DNA of 64,000 nucleotides. Origin: Actinoplanes subtropicus (lineage in GTDB: Bacteria; Actinomycetota; Actinomycetes; Mycobacteriales; Micromonosporaceae). Under the pieces are notes generated by a model. That model was given only the letters and a program-made list of their open reading frames with translations, was not told the origin of the DNA and ran no database searches. Where the stretch lies: assembly GCF_000721705.1 (NCBI RefSeq), contig NZ_JOJL01000050.1, forward strand, positions 95,729-159,728. Direction: 5' to 3'. Positions 50,926 to 58,645 of the stretch are shown in pieces. Position 1 is the first letter of the stretch; each line of letters opens with the position of its first letter. The position numbers were made by a program, and so were the translations under genes.

Positions 50926-52817
50926 CGGTCGATCTGGTAGCCGGCCGCCTGCAAGGTGAACAGCTCCGCGTACCGCCCGGCGGCGGCCATCAACTCGAGG
51001 TGGGTGCCGGCCTGTTCGAGGGCGCCCTCGTGCAGGACGTAGATCTGGTCGGCGTGGGTGATGTTCGCCAGTCGATGGGTGATCAGGATGGTCGTCTTGT
51101 CGCCCTGCCGGCCGCGCAGGGCCTGGAACAACGCGTCCTCGGCGCGCGGGTCGAGCGCCGAGGACGGCTCGTCCATGATCAGCAGCGGCGCGTCGCGGTA
51201 GAAACCGCGGGCGGCGGTGATCCGCTGCCACTGGCCGCCGGACAGGTCCTGCCCGTCCTTGAACGTACGATCCAGCAGGGTGTCGTAGCCGTGCGGCAGC
51301 TCCCGGATCATCTCGTGCGCCGCCGCGAGGCCGGCCGCGGTCTCCACCCGGACCGGATGGGCGTCGGTGTCGATGTCGCCCATCGCGATGTTCGTGGTCG
51401 CGCTGAACGGCCACTTGTGGTGGTCCTGCAGCACCACCGCGATCTGCCCGAGCAGCTGCGCCGGGTCCCAGTCGGCGAGCGGCCGCCCGTTCCAGGTGAT
51501 CCGCCCGCCGGTCGGCACCCGAAGCCCGGCGATCATCGCGGCCAGCGTGGACTTGCCCGAGCCGTTCTCGCCGACCAGGGCGATGGTCTGGCCGGCCCGG
51601 ATGGTCAGCGTCAGGTCGTCGACCGCGGGCCGGTCCCGATCCGGATAGCGCAGCGACACCCCGTGCACGCCGAGCTCGACCAGCCGCCCGGGCGACGGCC
51701 GGTCCCGCTCCAGACCCAGGGTCAGGTAGTCCTCGGCGGCACCCAGAAACTTGACGTACTCGTTGAAGAACTGGCCGCTGGCGTACACCCGGTCGATCTG
51801 GAACGTCAGCAACGACAGCGCCCGCTGGGCCGCCTGCACCGCCACCACGCAGGTCGCCGCCGCGGCCAGCGGGATCTGCCCGTCCAGCAGCAGCGCCCCG
51901 AGCAGCACGTACACGCCGGTCAGCGCGATCCCGCCGACGGCGGCGCCGATGCTGGTCGTGGTCGTGACCCGCTTCGCCACCGCGAGCTCGACCGCGATCT
52001 GCGCCCCCATCACCCGGTCGTAAAGACCAAGCAAAAACTTCCGCAGCCCGTACGAGCGCAGCTCCGCCGCCGATTTCCGCTCGGCCATCAGCGTCTGCAG
52101 CACCCATTGCCGCCGCCGGCGGGTCGAGCTGGCGAGATAGCTCTTGAACTTCTCGTGTCCCGCGCGCAGCGCCGCGTACCCGGTCGGCACCGTCGCCACC
52201 AGCAGCGCGAGCAGCAGAAACGGGTTGATCGTCACGACCGCGACGGTGACCGCGAGCAGCGACACCACCCCGGCGAACAGGTTCATCGTGTTCTGCACCA
52301 GCTCGATCGCCGCCTCGGTGCCGCGGGTCGCCCGTTCCATGCCCTCCGCGAACGCCTCGTCGTCGAACGCCGCGAGCTCGACCGCCGTGGTGTGCTCGAA
52401 CAACTCGCGCTCCACCGCCTGATGCACCCGCGGGGTGAGCCCGTTCAGCGCGTAACCGATCGCCATGCCCAGGGCGCCGCGGGTCGCGGTGGCGATCGCC
52501 AGCAGGATCAGGGCCGGCAGCGCGGCCCGGACCCGGTCCGGGGTCGGCCCGCCGGCGAACAGCTGGATCAGCACCCGCTGGGTGGCCAGCAGGCCGAACG
52601 CGGCCATCGCCCCCGACACCAGGGTCGCGCCGGTCGCCGCCGCCGTCCGCCACCGGTCGGCGCGCCACGCGACCAGGACCGCCTTGACGACCAGACCGGG
52701 CAGCTCGGTGAACACCCCCAGCAGGCCGGTCTCGGCGCGCCGGCGCAGCCCGGTCTCCCACCAGGAGGGCCGGAACTCGGGCAGCACCGGGTCGTTCTGG
52801 TCTGTGCTGGCGCTCAC
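50922..52817 (-). CDS. ABC transporter, fused permease and ATPase (exporter type)
   Basis: 631 residues from GTG with GAGGAGG upstream. N-terminal transmembrane domain with six helices, then an ATPase with Walker A LVGENGSGKSTLAAMIAGL, signature DLSGGQWQRITAARG, Walker B PLLIMDEPSSALDP and ILITHRLANI. The half-transporter probably works as a homodimer. Domain order matches peptide or lipid exporters found near lanthipeptide clusters; no precursor gene is visible nearby. Confidence 0.9.
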   Translation of the reverse strand: MSASTDQNDPVLPEFRPSWWETGLRRRAETGLLGVFTELPGLVVKAVLVAWRADRWRTAAATGATLVSGAMAAFGLLATQRVLIQLFAGGPTPDRVRAALPALILLAIATATRGALGMAIGYALNGLTPRVHQAVERELFEHTTAVELAAFDDEAFAEGMERATRGTEAAIELVQNTMNLFAGVVSLLAVTVAVVTINPFLLLALLVATVPTGYAALRAGHEKFKSYLASSTRRRRQWVLQTLMAERKSAAELRSYGLRKFLLGLYDRVMGAQIAVELAVAKRVTTTTSIGAAVGGIALTGVYVLLGALLLDGQIPLAAAATCVVAVQAAQRALSLLTFQIDRVYASGQFFNEYVKFLGAAEDYLTLGLERDRPSPGRLVELGVHGVSLRYPDRDRPAVDDLTLTIRAGQTIALVGENGSGKSTLAAMIAGLRVPTGGRITWNGRPLADWDPAQLLGQIAVVLQDHHKWPFSATTNIAMGDIDTDAHPVRVETAAGLAAAHEMIRELPHGYDTLLDRTFKDGQDLSGGQWQRITAARGFYRDAPLLIMDEPSSALDPRAEDALFQALRGRQGDKTTILITHRLANITHADQIYVLHEGALEQAGTHLELMAAAGRYAELFTLQAAGYQIDR

Positions 52818-53002
52818 TTTCCGGTCCTCCTCGTGGTTGGCTCGCCCCCTTCACACCATCACCTTTTGTCGACGGCGACTCAACCGACCGTCATCAATGC
52901 GCGGCACTCAGTCCGGTTCATCCAGGTGCAAGGTTTCGCCTCCTGGGCCAGCGACCGCCGTTAGGCTGGGCATTGCCTGTTTCGTCCCCTTGTGAGGTGA
53001 CC

Positions 53003-54265
53003 GTGTCGCAGCCCGTGGAGGTGGACGTCGTCATCGTCGGCGGCGGACTCGCCGGTCTCGCCGCCGCGCGCCGGCTGGACCGCGCCGGCGTCGAGTGGCT
53101 GCTCGTCGAGGCGGCCGACCGCATCGGCGGCCGAGTGACCACCGACATCATCGACGGCTGGCGGCTCGACCGTGGCTTCCAGGTGCTCAACACGGCGTAC
53201 CCCCGCATTCCCGCCCTGATCGACATCGCCGCGCTGGACATGCGCTACTTCACCTCCGGCGTGCTGGTCCGGCACGGCGGCGACCTGCGCCGGCTCGACA
53301 ACCCGCTGCACAACCCGTTCTCCGCCGCCGGGGCTTTGACTTCGGGCGTGGGTACGCTGAGCGACCGGCTCAAGTTCGCCGCGCTCGCCACCCGCTGCGC
53401 GACCACCCCGCCGGCCCGGCTGCTGCAGGAGCGCGAGACCACCACCCAGCAGATGCTCCGGCGGGCCGGCCTGTCCCACCGGATGATCGAAGAGGTGCTG
53501 CGGCCGTTCCTGTCCGGCGTCTTCGCCGACCGCTCCCTGGACACGTCGAGCCACGTCTTCGCGATGCTGCTGCGATCCTTCACCCGGGGCCGCTTCGGCG
53601 TGCCCGCGGCCGGGATGGCCGCCCTGCCCGCCGCGGTGGCCGGCCCACTCCCCTACCCGCAACTGCTGATCGGCGCCCGCACCCTCTCGATCGGCCCCGG
53701 CACGGTCATCACCGAGGGCGGCGAGATCCGCTGCCGGGCGGTCGTGGTAGCCACCGACCCGTCCACCGCGTCCACCCTCCTGCCCCAGCTGCCGCCCCCC
53801 GACATGCACGGCCTGACCACGTTCTACTTCGGGGCCGACCGCGCCCCGCTGGACGAGCCGACGGTGCTGCTGGACGGCGACCGCCGCGAGATCATCGCCA
53901 ACACGGCGGTGGTCAGCAACGCCGCGCCCGAGTACGCACCCAGCGGCAGGTCACTCATCGCCGCCACGGTCGTCGGCGTCTCGGCCCCCTCCAGCGCCTC
54001 CGAGGCCGTCATCCGCGTGGAACTGGCCCGGATGTACGGCCGGCCGACCGGCTCGTGGCAGCTCCTGAAGGTCGCCAGCATCCCCGAGGCGCTACCCTCG
54101 GCCCGCGTCCCACAGGCGACTCTGCGCAAGCCGGTAGACCTCGGCGACGGCCTCTTCGTGGCCGGCGACCACCGCGACAGCCCGTCCATCCAGGGGGCGC
54201 TGGCGGGCGGTTGGCGCACGGCCGGAGCGGTACTCGCCTGGCTGGGCGCACGGGTGGCGGCGTAG
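53003..54265 (+). CDS. FAD-dependent amine oxidase-like oxidoreductase
   Basis: 420 residues from GTG with GAGGTGACC upstream. VDVVIVGGGLAGLAAARRLDRAGVEWLLVEAADRIGGRV is the dinucleotide-binding Rossmann segment of the amine oxidase/protoporphyrinogen oxidase family, and the C-terminal FVAGDHRDSPSIQGALAGGWRTAGAVL closes the FAD site. Substrate not determined. The next feature downstream is tRNA-Met. Confidence 0.87.
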   Translation: MSQPVEVDVVIVGGGLAGLAAARRLDRAGVEWLLVEAADRIGGRVTTDIIDGWRLDRGFQVLNTAYPRIPALIDIAALDMRYFTSGVLVRHGGDLRRLDNPLHNPFSAAGALTSGVGTLSDRLKFAALATRCATTPPARLLQERETTTQQMLRRAGLSHRMIEEVLRPFLSGVFADRSLDTSSHVFAMLLRSFTRGRFGVPAAGMAALPAAVAGPLPYPQLLIGARTLSIGPGTVITEGGEIRCRAVVVATDPSTASTLLPQLPPPDMHGLTTFYFGADRAPLDEPTVLLDGDRREIIANTAVVSNAAPEYAPSGRSLIAATVVGVSAPSSASEAVIRVELARMYGRPTGSWQLLKVASIPEALPSARVPQATLRKPVDLGDGLFVAGDHRDSPSIQGALAGGWRTAGAVLAWLGARVAA

Positions 54266-54312
54266 ATCGGTGGCCTGCGAGTTGATTGGCGGGTTAGGAT
54301 CGCCGCCGGTAA

Positions 54313-54386
54313 GGGGCGGTAGCTCAGCGGGTTAGAGCAGTCGACTCATAATCGATCGGTCACGGGTTCGAGTCCCGTCCGCCCCA
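54313..54386 (+). tRNA. tRNA-Met (CAT)
   Basis: 74 nt cloverleaf: acceptor GGGGCGG/CCGCCCC, anticodon arm TCGA-CTCATAA-TCGA with anticodon CAT, T-arm CGGGTTCGAGTCCCG, discriminator A. CCA is not encoded. Elongator Met is likely, but Ile2 with a lysidine cannot be excluded. The 3' 41 bases are overlapped by the recombinase gene on the other strand. Confidence 0.92.
54346..54386. other. Probable attachment-site core in tRNA-Met
   Basis: The final codons of the recombinase (VVGRTGLEPVTDRL and stop) are read antisense through the tRNA 3' half. In tRNA-integrated elements the integrase often ends in such tRNA-derived codons, so the crossover core likely lies in this overlap. A matching repeat at the far end of the element is not visible in the window. 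Confidence 0.55.
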
Positions 54387-55911
54387 CAACCTGACCCCGT
54401 GCGCGAAACGCGTCCGCCGGGATGCGGTAGATCGGGACCAGCCGGTCGCCGTCGAACCGGATTTCGGCGATGTGGGTTTCCATGACGGCTTTGCGTTGGC
54501 CGAGGGTGCCGCTGTTCAGGACGTCGGTGAGGTGCCGGTGGATCCGCTCGATCTCGGCTGCGTCGGGTGCCCGCGGTAGGACGGTGGCCTCGGTCAACTC
54601 GGCGCGGCGTTGGTGGAGCTGGTCGAGCTGGGTGGTGAGGTCGGTGACGCGGCGGCCGCAGGTGGTTTCGTCGAGGGTGCCGTTCTCGAAGGCGGTCAGG
54701 TAGCGGTCGATCGCGGCCTGGGTCGCGGCGGCTCTTCCGGTGAGGCTGTCGAGTTCGGCCGTGTGCTGAGCGATTTCTTCTGCGCGCAGGCGGTGTTGGT
54801 TGGCGATCGCGGTGGTGATCAGGTCGGTGCGGGCGAAGAAGGCGACAAGCGCTTCTGCGGCGGCGGGATCGAGCAGGTCGGCGTCAATGCGTGGGGCTTG
54901 GCAGCCTGCGCGGCCGTAGCGGGTGCGGGAGAAGCAGGTGTAGTAGCGGTAGCGGGGCAGCTTGCCGGTCGCGGAGGCGCCGATGAATTTGCTGCCGCAC
55001 TCCGGGCAGGTAATCAGGCCGGTTAGGAAGTAGCTGGAGTTCGACGACGCCCGCGACGAGCCGGGTTGCCCGCGTGCGGTGAGGATCCGCTGGCATTCCT
55101 CGAACGTGTCCGGGTCGATGAGCGGCTCGTGCGCGTCCGGGGTGACGACGTCGCGGAAGAAGGTCTCGCCCAGGTAGAGCCGGTTGCTGAGCATGGCGTT
55201 GATGGTGTGCCCGGAGAACGGCTTGCCGTGCTTGGTGCGTACGCCTTGGGCGTTGAGCCGATCGGCGATCGCTCGGGTGCCCATCCGCGTGCGCGCGTAG
55301 GTGGTGAAGATGCTCCGCACGACGTGGTGTTCGTCGGGGTGCGGGAGCAGCCGGTGGGTTTCGGGGTCAATCAGGTAGCCATAGGGTCGTGGTCCATGGG
55401 TCCACTCGCCGTTCCCGGCTTTCCGCTCCATTCCGGCGATGACGCGGTCGATAATGACTTCGCGTTCGAATTCGGCGAACGCGCCGAGCATCTGAACGAA
55501 TAGCCGCCCGGCGGCGCTGGCGGTGTCGAAGGGTTCGGTGGCGGAACGGAAGTGCACGCTGACGTCTTCGAGGTCGTCCATGAGGGTGGCCAGGTCGCGG
55601 ATGCGGCGGCTGAACCGGTCGAGGCGGTAGACCAGCAGCAGGTCGTACTCGCCGTTGCGGGCGGCGTTGAGCGCGTCGGTGAGGCCGGGCCGGTTCATGG
55701 TGGCGCCGGAGGCGTCGTCGGTGAAGCGGGCGACGATCTGCCAGCCCGGCTGCGAGGTGACGTAGGCGGTGAGGCGGTCGGTTTGGGCTTCGATGGTGTA
55801 GGGCTGGTGCTCGTCGTCGGTGGAACGCCGGGTGTAGAGGGCGACCCGCAGCCGCGTGTCCGGGGTGATGGGCTCGCGGCGGCGGGTCCTCTTCGTGCGT
55901 TTGCTGGGCAT
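54346..55911 (-). CDS. Large serine recombinase (site-specific integrase)
   Basis: 521 residues. The resolvase domain starts RVALYTRRSTDDEHQPYTIEAQTDRL with the catalytic Ser, followed by DLLLVYRLDRFSRRIRDLATL and FVQMLGAFAEFEREVIIDRV. A recombinase domain, a zinc ribbon (CPECGSKF ... CFSRTRYGRAGC) and a coiled coil at about 375-445 complete the large-serine-integrase layout. The last 13 codons are encoded by the antisense of tRNA-Met. It would catalyse integration and, with an accessory factor, excision. Confidence 0.93.
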   Translation of the reverse strand: MPSKRTKRTRRREPITPDTRLRVALYTRRSTDDEHQPYTIEAQTDRLTAYVTSQPGWQIVARFTDDASGATMNRPGLTDALNAARNGEYDLLLVYRLDRFSRRIRDLATLMDDLEDVSVHFRSATEPFDTASAAGRLFVQMLGAFAEFEREVIIDRVIAGMERKAGNGEWTHGPRPYGYLIDPETHRLLPHPDEHHVVRSIFTTYARTRMGTRAIADRLNAQGVRTKHGKPFSGHTINAMLSNRLYLGETFFRDVVTPDAHEPLIDPDTFEECQRILTARGQPGSSRASSNSSYFLTGLITCPECGSKFIGASATGKLPRYRYYTCFSRTRYGRAGCQAPRIDADLLDPAAAEALVAFFARTDLITTAIANQHRLRAEEIAQHTAELDSLTGRAAATQAAIDRYLTAFENGTLDETTCGRRVTDLTTQLDQLHQRRAELTEATVLPRAPDAAEIERIHRHLTDVLNSGTLGQRKAVMETHIAEIRFDGDRLVPIYRIPADAFRARGQVVGRTGLEPVTDRL

Positions 55912-55927
55912 CAGGCTCGGTCTCCGG

Positions 55928-56152
55928 TTACGGCTCGGGCGGGTGATCGGTCAGCCATTGCGCGATCAGGACCGTCCAGAGCTGGACGGCCTGCTGGTAC
56001 TGCTGCTCGGTCATCGGGATGGTCTTCGGCGGGCCGAGCGTGTGCCGGGGTCCGGTTCGGGTGCTGCCGGTTGTGGTCGAGCGGGTCCGGCGGCCGTGCC
56101 GGTCTCGCGTGGCCCGGCTCTTCTTCGGGTTGTGTTCGGGGGTTGGTGGCAT
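55928..56152 (-). CDS. Small basic hypothetical protein next to the recombinase
   Basis: 74 residues from ATG with AGGAGCCCT upstream. The first half is basic and low-complexity (NPKKSRATRDRHGRRTRSTT), and the second half is helical (TEQQYQQAVQLWTVLIAQWLTDHPPEP). It ends 17 bp before the recombinase start, so it may be cotranscribed with it and act as an accessory factor; no domain recognised. Confidence 0.6.
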   Translation of the reverse strand: MPPTPEHNPKKSRATRDRHGRRTRSTTTGSTRTGPRHTLGPPKTIPMTEQQYQQAVQLWTVLIAQWLTDHPPEP

Positions 56153-56250
56153 AGGGCTCCTCGTGTCGTGGTGTGCGGCATCGGGATCCCCCTTTCGTTG
56201 ATCTTGCGGTGGCGGATGTCGGTCGATCCCCGCTCCATCCGCCGGTTCTG

Positions 56251-57123
56251 TCAAGCCACGGCCGGGTCGTCGAACGCGGCCAGGTTCACGGGGTCGGGCA
56301 TCGGCAGGTCGGACAGGCGTAGCGGCGGGCCAGGGTGACCGTGGACGTGCCAGATCGCGTCGGCGGGGCTGTTGTTGGTCGTGCGGTCGCGGGCGGCGGT
56401 GGCGACGGGCACGGCTGCCCGGGTGCCGGTCAGGCGCTCATGGAGGTGGGCTTCGCGGGTGGTGGAGTGCAGCCAGAACAGCACCGGCCAGGCCGGACCG
56501 CCGCGGCGGCGGAGTTCCCGGTAGCCGTGCAGCTTGTCGATCAGGACGGGCAGGGCTTCGGTGCCGGTGTCGTGTTCGAGGTAGAACGCCACTGTCGTGT
56601 CTTGCTCGGACCAGACGCCCAGCCCGTCGGCGTGGATCGTCGCGATAGTCATGGTGCCGGGCGGGCTGAAGGATTGCAGGCGGGTGTCGGGCCACCATTG
56701 GTGCAGGCGTGTGCCGGGGTGAGTGCGTTCGTGGCCGGCGAGGTCGGTGAAGAACTGGTTGATGCCAAGCCGGTGGTCGAGGTTACGGCTGGTCGCGATC
56801 CGATGCAGCCGAGCGGTGCTGTCGCCCCGCCTCGGCGGCGCCTGTCCCCTCGATGCGGTGACGATCAGCGCGCCGAGGTGGGCGAGGGCGTAGTGGTACG
56901 GGTAGCTGCCGCCCGAGAGACGGAACGGCCGGAACCGCTCGACCAGGCGCAGCTCGGTGAGAGTGGTGAGGCGGCGCTGGGCGTAGTTGAGGCTCGGGAA
57001 CAGGGCGTGGGCGATCTGGAAACTGGTCAGCACGCCGTGGTCGTGCAGCCAGCCGAGCAGTCGCCAGTCCCGTTCGGTGAGTTGGTGCTGGACTGCGAGG
57101 ACTTGATCTGGGGGTGTGGTCAT
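56251..57123 (-). CDS. Replication-relaxation family protein
   Basis: 290 residues from ATG at 57123 with AAGGAGG eight bases upstream (an ATG two codons earlier is too close to that site). A winged helix-turn-helix occupies the N-terminus (LTERDWRLLGWLHDHGVLTSFQIAHALF), followed by an alpha/beta domain with WWPDTRLQSFSPPG and FYLEHDTGTEALPVLIDKLHGY. Such proteins are common in actinobacterial integrative elements and plasmids, where they are thought to assist replication initiation. Proposed role is by family only. Confidence 0.85.
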   Translation of the reverse strand: MTTPPDQVLAVQHQLTERDWRLLGWLHDHGVLTSFQIAHALFPSLNYAQRRLTTLTELRLVERFRPFRLSGGSYPYHYALAHLGALIVTASRGQAPPRRGDSTARLHRIATSRNLDHRLGINQFFTDLAGHERTHPGTRLHQWWPDTRLQSFSPPGTMTIATIHADGLGVWSEQDTTVAFYLEHDTGTEALPVLIDKLHGYRELRRRGGPAWPVLFWLHSTTREAHLHERLTGTRAAVPVATAARDRTTNNSPADAIWHVHGHPGPPLRLSDLPMPDPVNLAAFDDPAVA

Positions 57124-57424
57124 AAGCATCGCCTCCTTCAGTTCGTTCGTGCCCTTGGGGAAGAAGACCCCCTGGGTCTTCGGCGTCCTGGTCATCCGCC
57201 CGGCGAGCCGGTGACCAGGTCTGTCGGCCGTTGCATGGCGCTCAAGGGGGTCACTCTGAAGCAGGACCGCCTTGGTACCCCGCTTGAGCACAGCGGATCG
57301 GACGCGGAGCCGATCCAGGGGGCATGGGCGAAGAGCCGTTGCGCGACCAGACGACGCGACGGCTCACAACAGGTGGAACAGGAACGATGAGCTCGCGGGC
57401 GGCGACGCCCGTTGACGGCGTCTT

Positions 57425-57497
57425 GTCCTCCAACACAGAGTTCCTCACAGCTGTGAGAGTCGAACGCAGCGCGTGAATCGCGCGGGTGTTGGAGGAC
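57425..57497. repeat. Nested inverted repeat in the replication-relaxation upstream region
   Basis: GTCCTCCAACAC (57425-57436) pairs perfectly with GTGTTGGAGGAC (57486-57497). Inside it lies a 14 bp perfect palindrome CTCACAGCTGTGAG (57444-57457). A smaller hairpin AAGACCC-CCT-GGGTCTT occurs nearer the gene at 57164-57180. The 57124-57713 interval has no gene I can support; the structure suggests an origin, oriT or regulatory RNA, none proven. Confidence 0.7.
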
Positions 57498-57713
57498 CTC
57501 CCTCCCGGCCCGCCGACGGCGGCCAGGTCAAAGCCGGCAGCCCACCTTTGGACGGTGCTCGGCTGGGTCGGAACGAGACATCCACGGTAGGTCGCGGAGG
57601 CAATCCGGGTCAACGAGGTTACGCACAGGCAACGAGCCGTTGAGCAGGGCTGTTAGAACCTGTCAGCTCTTGTCAGACCGCGGTGGCCGGCTCGTCAGGG
57701 TCGGACACGCGTC

Positions 57714-57911
57714 CTACTGCCGCTCGTCCTCTTGGATCCGGTTCGGCCGCTTGGCCGCCCAGTTGCGTACATCGGAGGTACGCCAGATCCTGCCCACGGA
57801 AAGGTGCGCGATCGGCTCCGGGAAGTCGGCGCGGTCGACCAGCACGGCCACACGCTGGCGAGTCACGCCGAGATAGTCGGCGATCTCGGCGGCGGCCATG
57901 ACTTCGTCCAT
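57714..57911 (-). CDS. Excisionase-like helix-turn-helix protein
   Basis: 65 residues from ATG with GGAGGATCGG upstream. MDEVMAAAEIADYLGVTRQRVAVLVDRADFPEPIAHLSVGRIWRTSDVRNW is the AlpA/MerR-like winged helix found in excisionases and directionality factors of integrative elements. Located beside palindromic operators and transcribed toward the recombinase, it is a likely recombination-direction factor or regulator. Confidence 0.85.
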   Translation of the reverse strand: MDEVMAAAEIADYLGVTRQRVAVLVDRADFPEPIAHLSVGRIWRTSDVRNWAAKRPNRIQEDERQ

Positions 57912-57936
57912 CGATGCCGATCCTCCGATCACAGGC

Positions 57937-57976
57937 ATTGTCGGCCTGACAATCGGGGGGTTGTCTACTAGACAAC
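57937..57976. promoter_or_regulatory. Two palindromic operators between divergent genes
   Basis: GTTGTCTA-C-TAGACAAC (57960-57976) is a perfect 17 bp palindrome, and ATTGTC-GGCCT-GACAAT (57937-57953) shares its TTGTC/GACAA core. They lie between the excisionase-like gene and the divergent 74-residue gene, so they probably set expression of both. The repressor is not in the window. Confidence 0.7.
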
Positions 57977-58092
57977 GGATATGGCACTGTTCCGGATACG
58001 CGTGCGATTCAACGCCGCACCGTCGGTGGGTACAGCCCGACCGTCGCCGATCTTGCACCACGCGAGCCGAACTGAAGTTTCGGGAGGCCAAC

Positions 58093-58317
58093 ATGTCGAG
58101 TGACCAGAACTTCGACCCGATGCGGCGCATCACTCAGCAAGTCGCGGACTGCTTCTCCGCGAGCGGTTACGCCTTCGTCGAAGACGACAAGCTAGAAGCG
58201 CTAGCCGCCGTCCTGACCTCGTTCCTAGCGGACGCGGAGATCCCGGTTAACGGCCGGTACAACGCCGAAGGTTGCGCCGGCCGCCGATATCCACTGACCG
58301 ACTACCTGAGCGGTTGA
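58093..58317 (+). CDS. Small hypothetical protein, 74 aa
   Basis: ATG with TTCGGGAGGCC at good spacing. MSSDQNFDPMRRITQQVADCFSASGYAFVEDDKLEALAAVL and the short tail to DYLSG are acidic and helical, not recognised. It is divergent from the excisionase-like gene across the palindromic operators and may be an element-encoded regulator or anti-host-function protein. Confidence 0.65.
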   Translation: MSSDQNFDPMRRITQQVADCFSASGYAFVEDDKLEALAAVLTSFLADAEIPVNGRYNAEGCAGRRYPLTDYLSG

Positions 58318-58338
58318 GGCACGGAACGCGCACAGACG

Positions 58339-58509
58339 TTAGCCGAGGTCAGGCCCAGGCTTGGGGGCCGAAGGAGGGGCCGGGTCAGCGGCCTTCTCCG
58401 AGTCGAATCGCACACCGTAGCGCTCGGCCAGGTCACGCTCGGCGAGCCAGAGGTCAAGACACCCGTACAGCGATACCCGAAGCCCACTGGCGAACAGCTC
58501 CCGATCCAC
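58339..58509 (-). CDS. Small ORF, 56 aa, possible remnant of a larger gene
   Basis: On the minus strand a GTG start gives LFASGLRVSLYGCLDLWLAE and RDLAERYGVRFDSEKAADP with coding-like third positions. A stop codon lies two codons upstream of the GTG and there is no ribosome site, so it may be the surviving 3' end of a decayed gene. No domain recognised. Confidence 0.45.
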   Translation of the reverse strand: MDRELFASGLRVSLYGCLDLWLAERDLAERYGVRFDSEKAADPAPPSAPKPGPDLG

Positions 58510-58645
58510 CCGTTACAACGCCGCCACCGTCTCGTCCTAACATCAACCTACGAGGCACCAATGGCTGACGTATCCCTCGTCCGCCGGTCCTCAACCGTCA
58601 CAGATGCTGGAGTCGACGTGTCGAACGAGCCGAAGGCCGGTCAAA

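Noticed and set aside
50922..52817. Lanthipeptide cluster around the ABC exporter
   Set aside because: No lanthionine synthetase or precursor peptide is visible within several kilobases.
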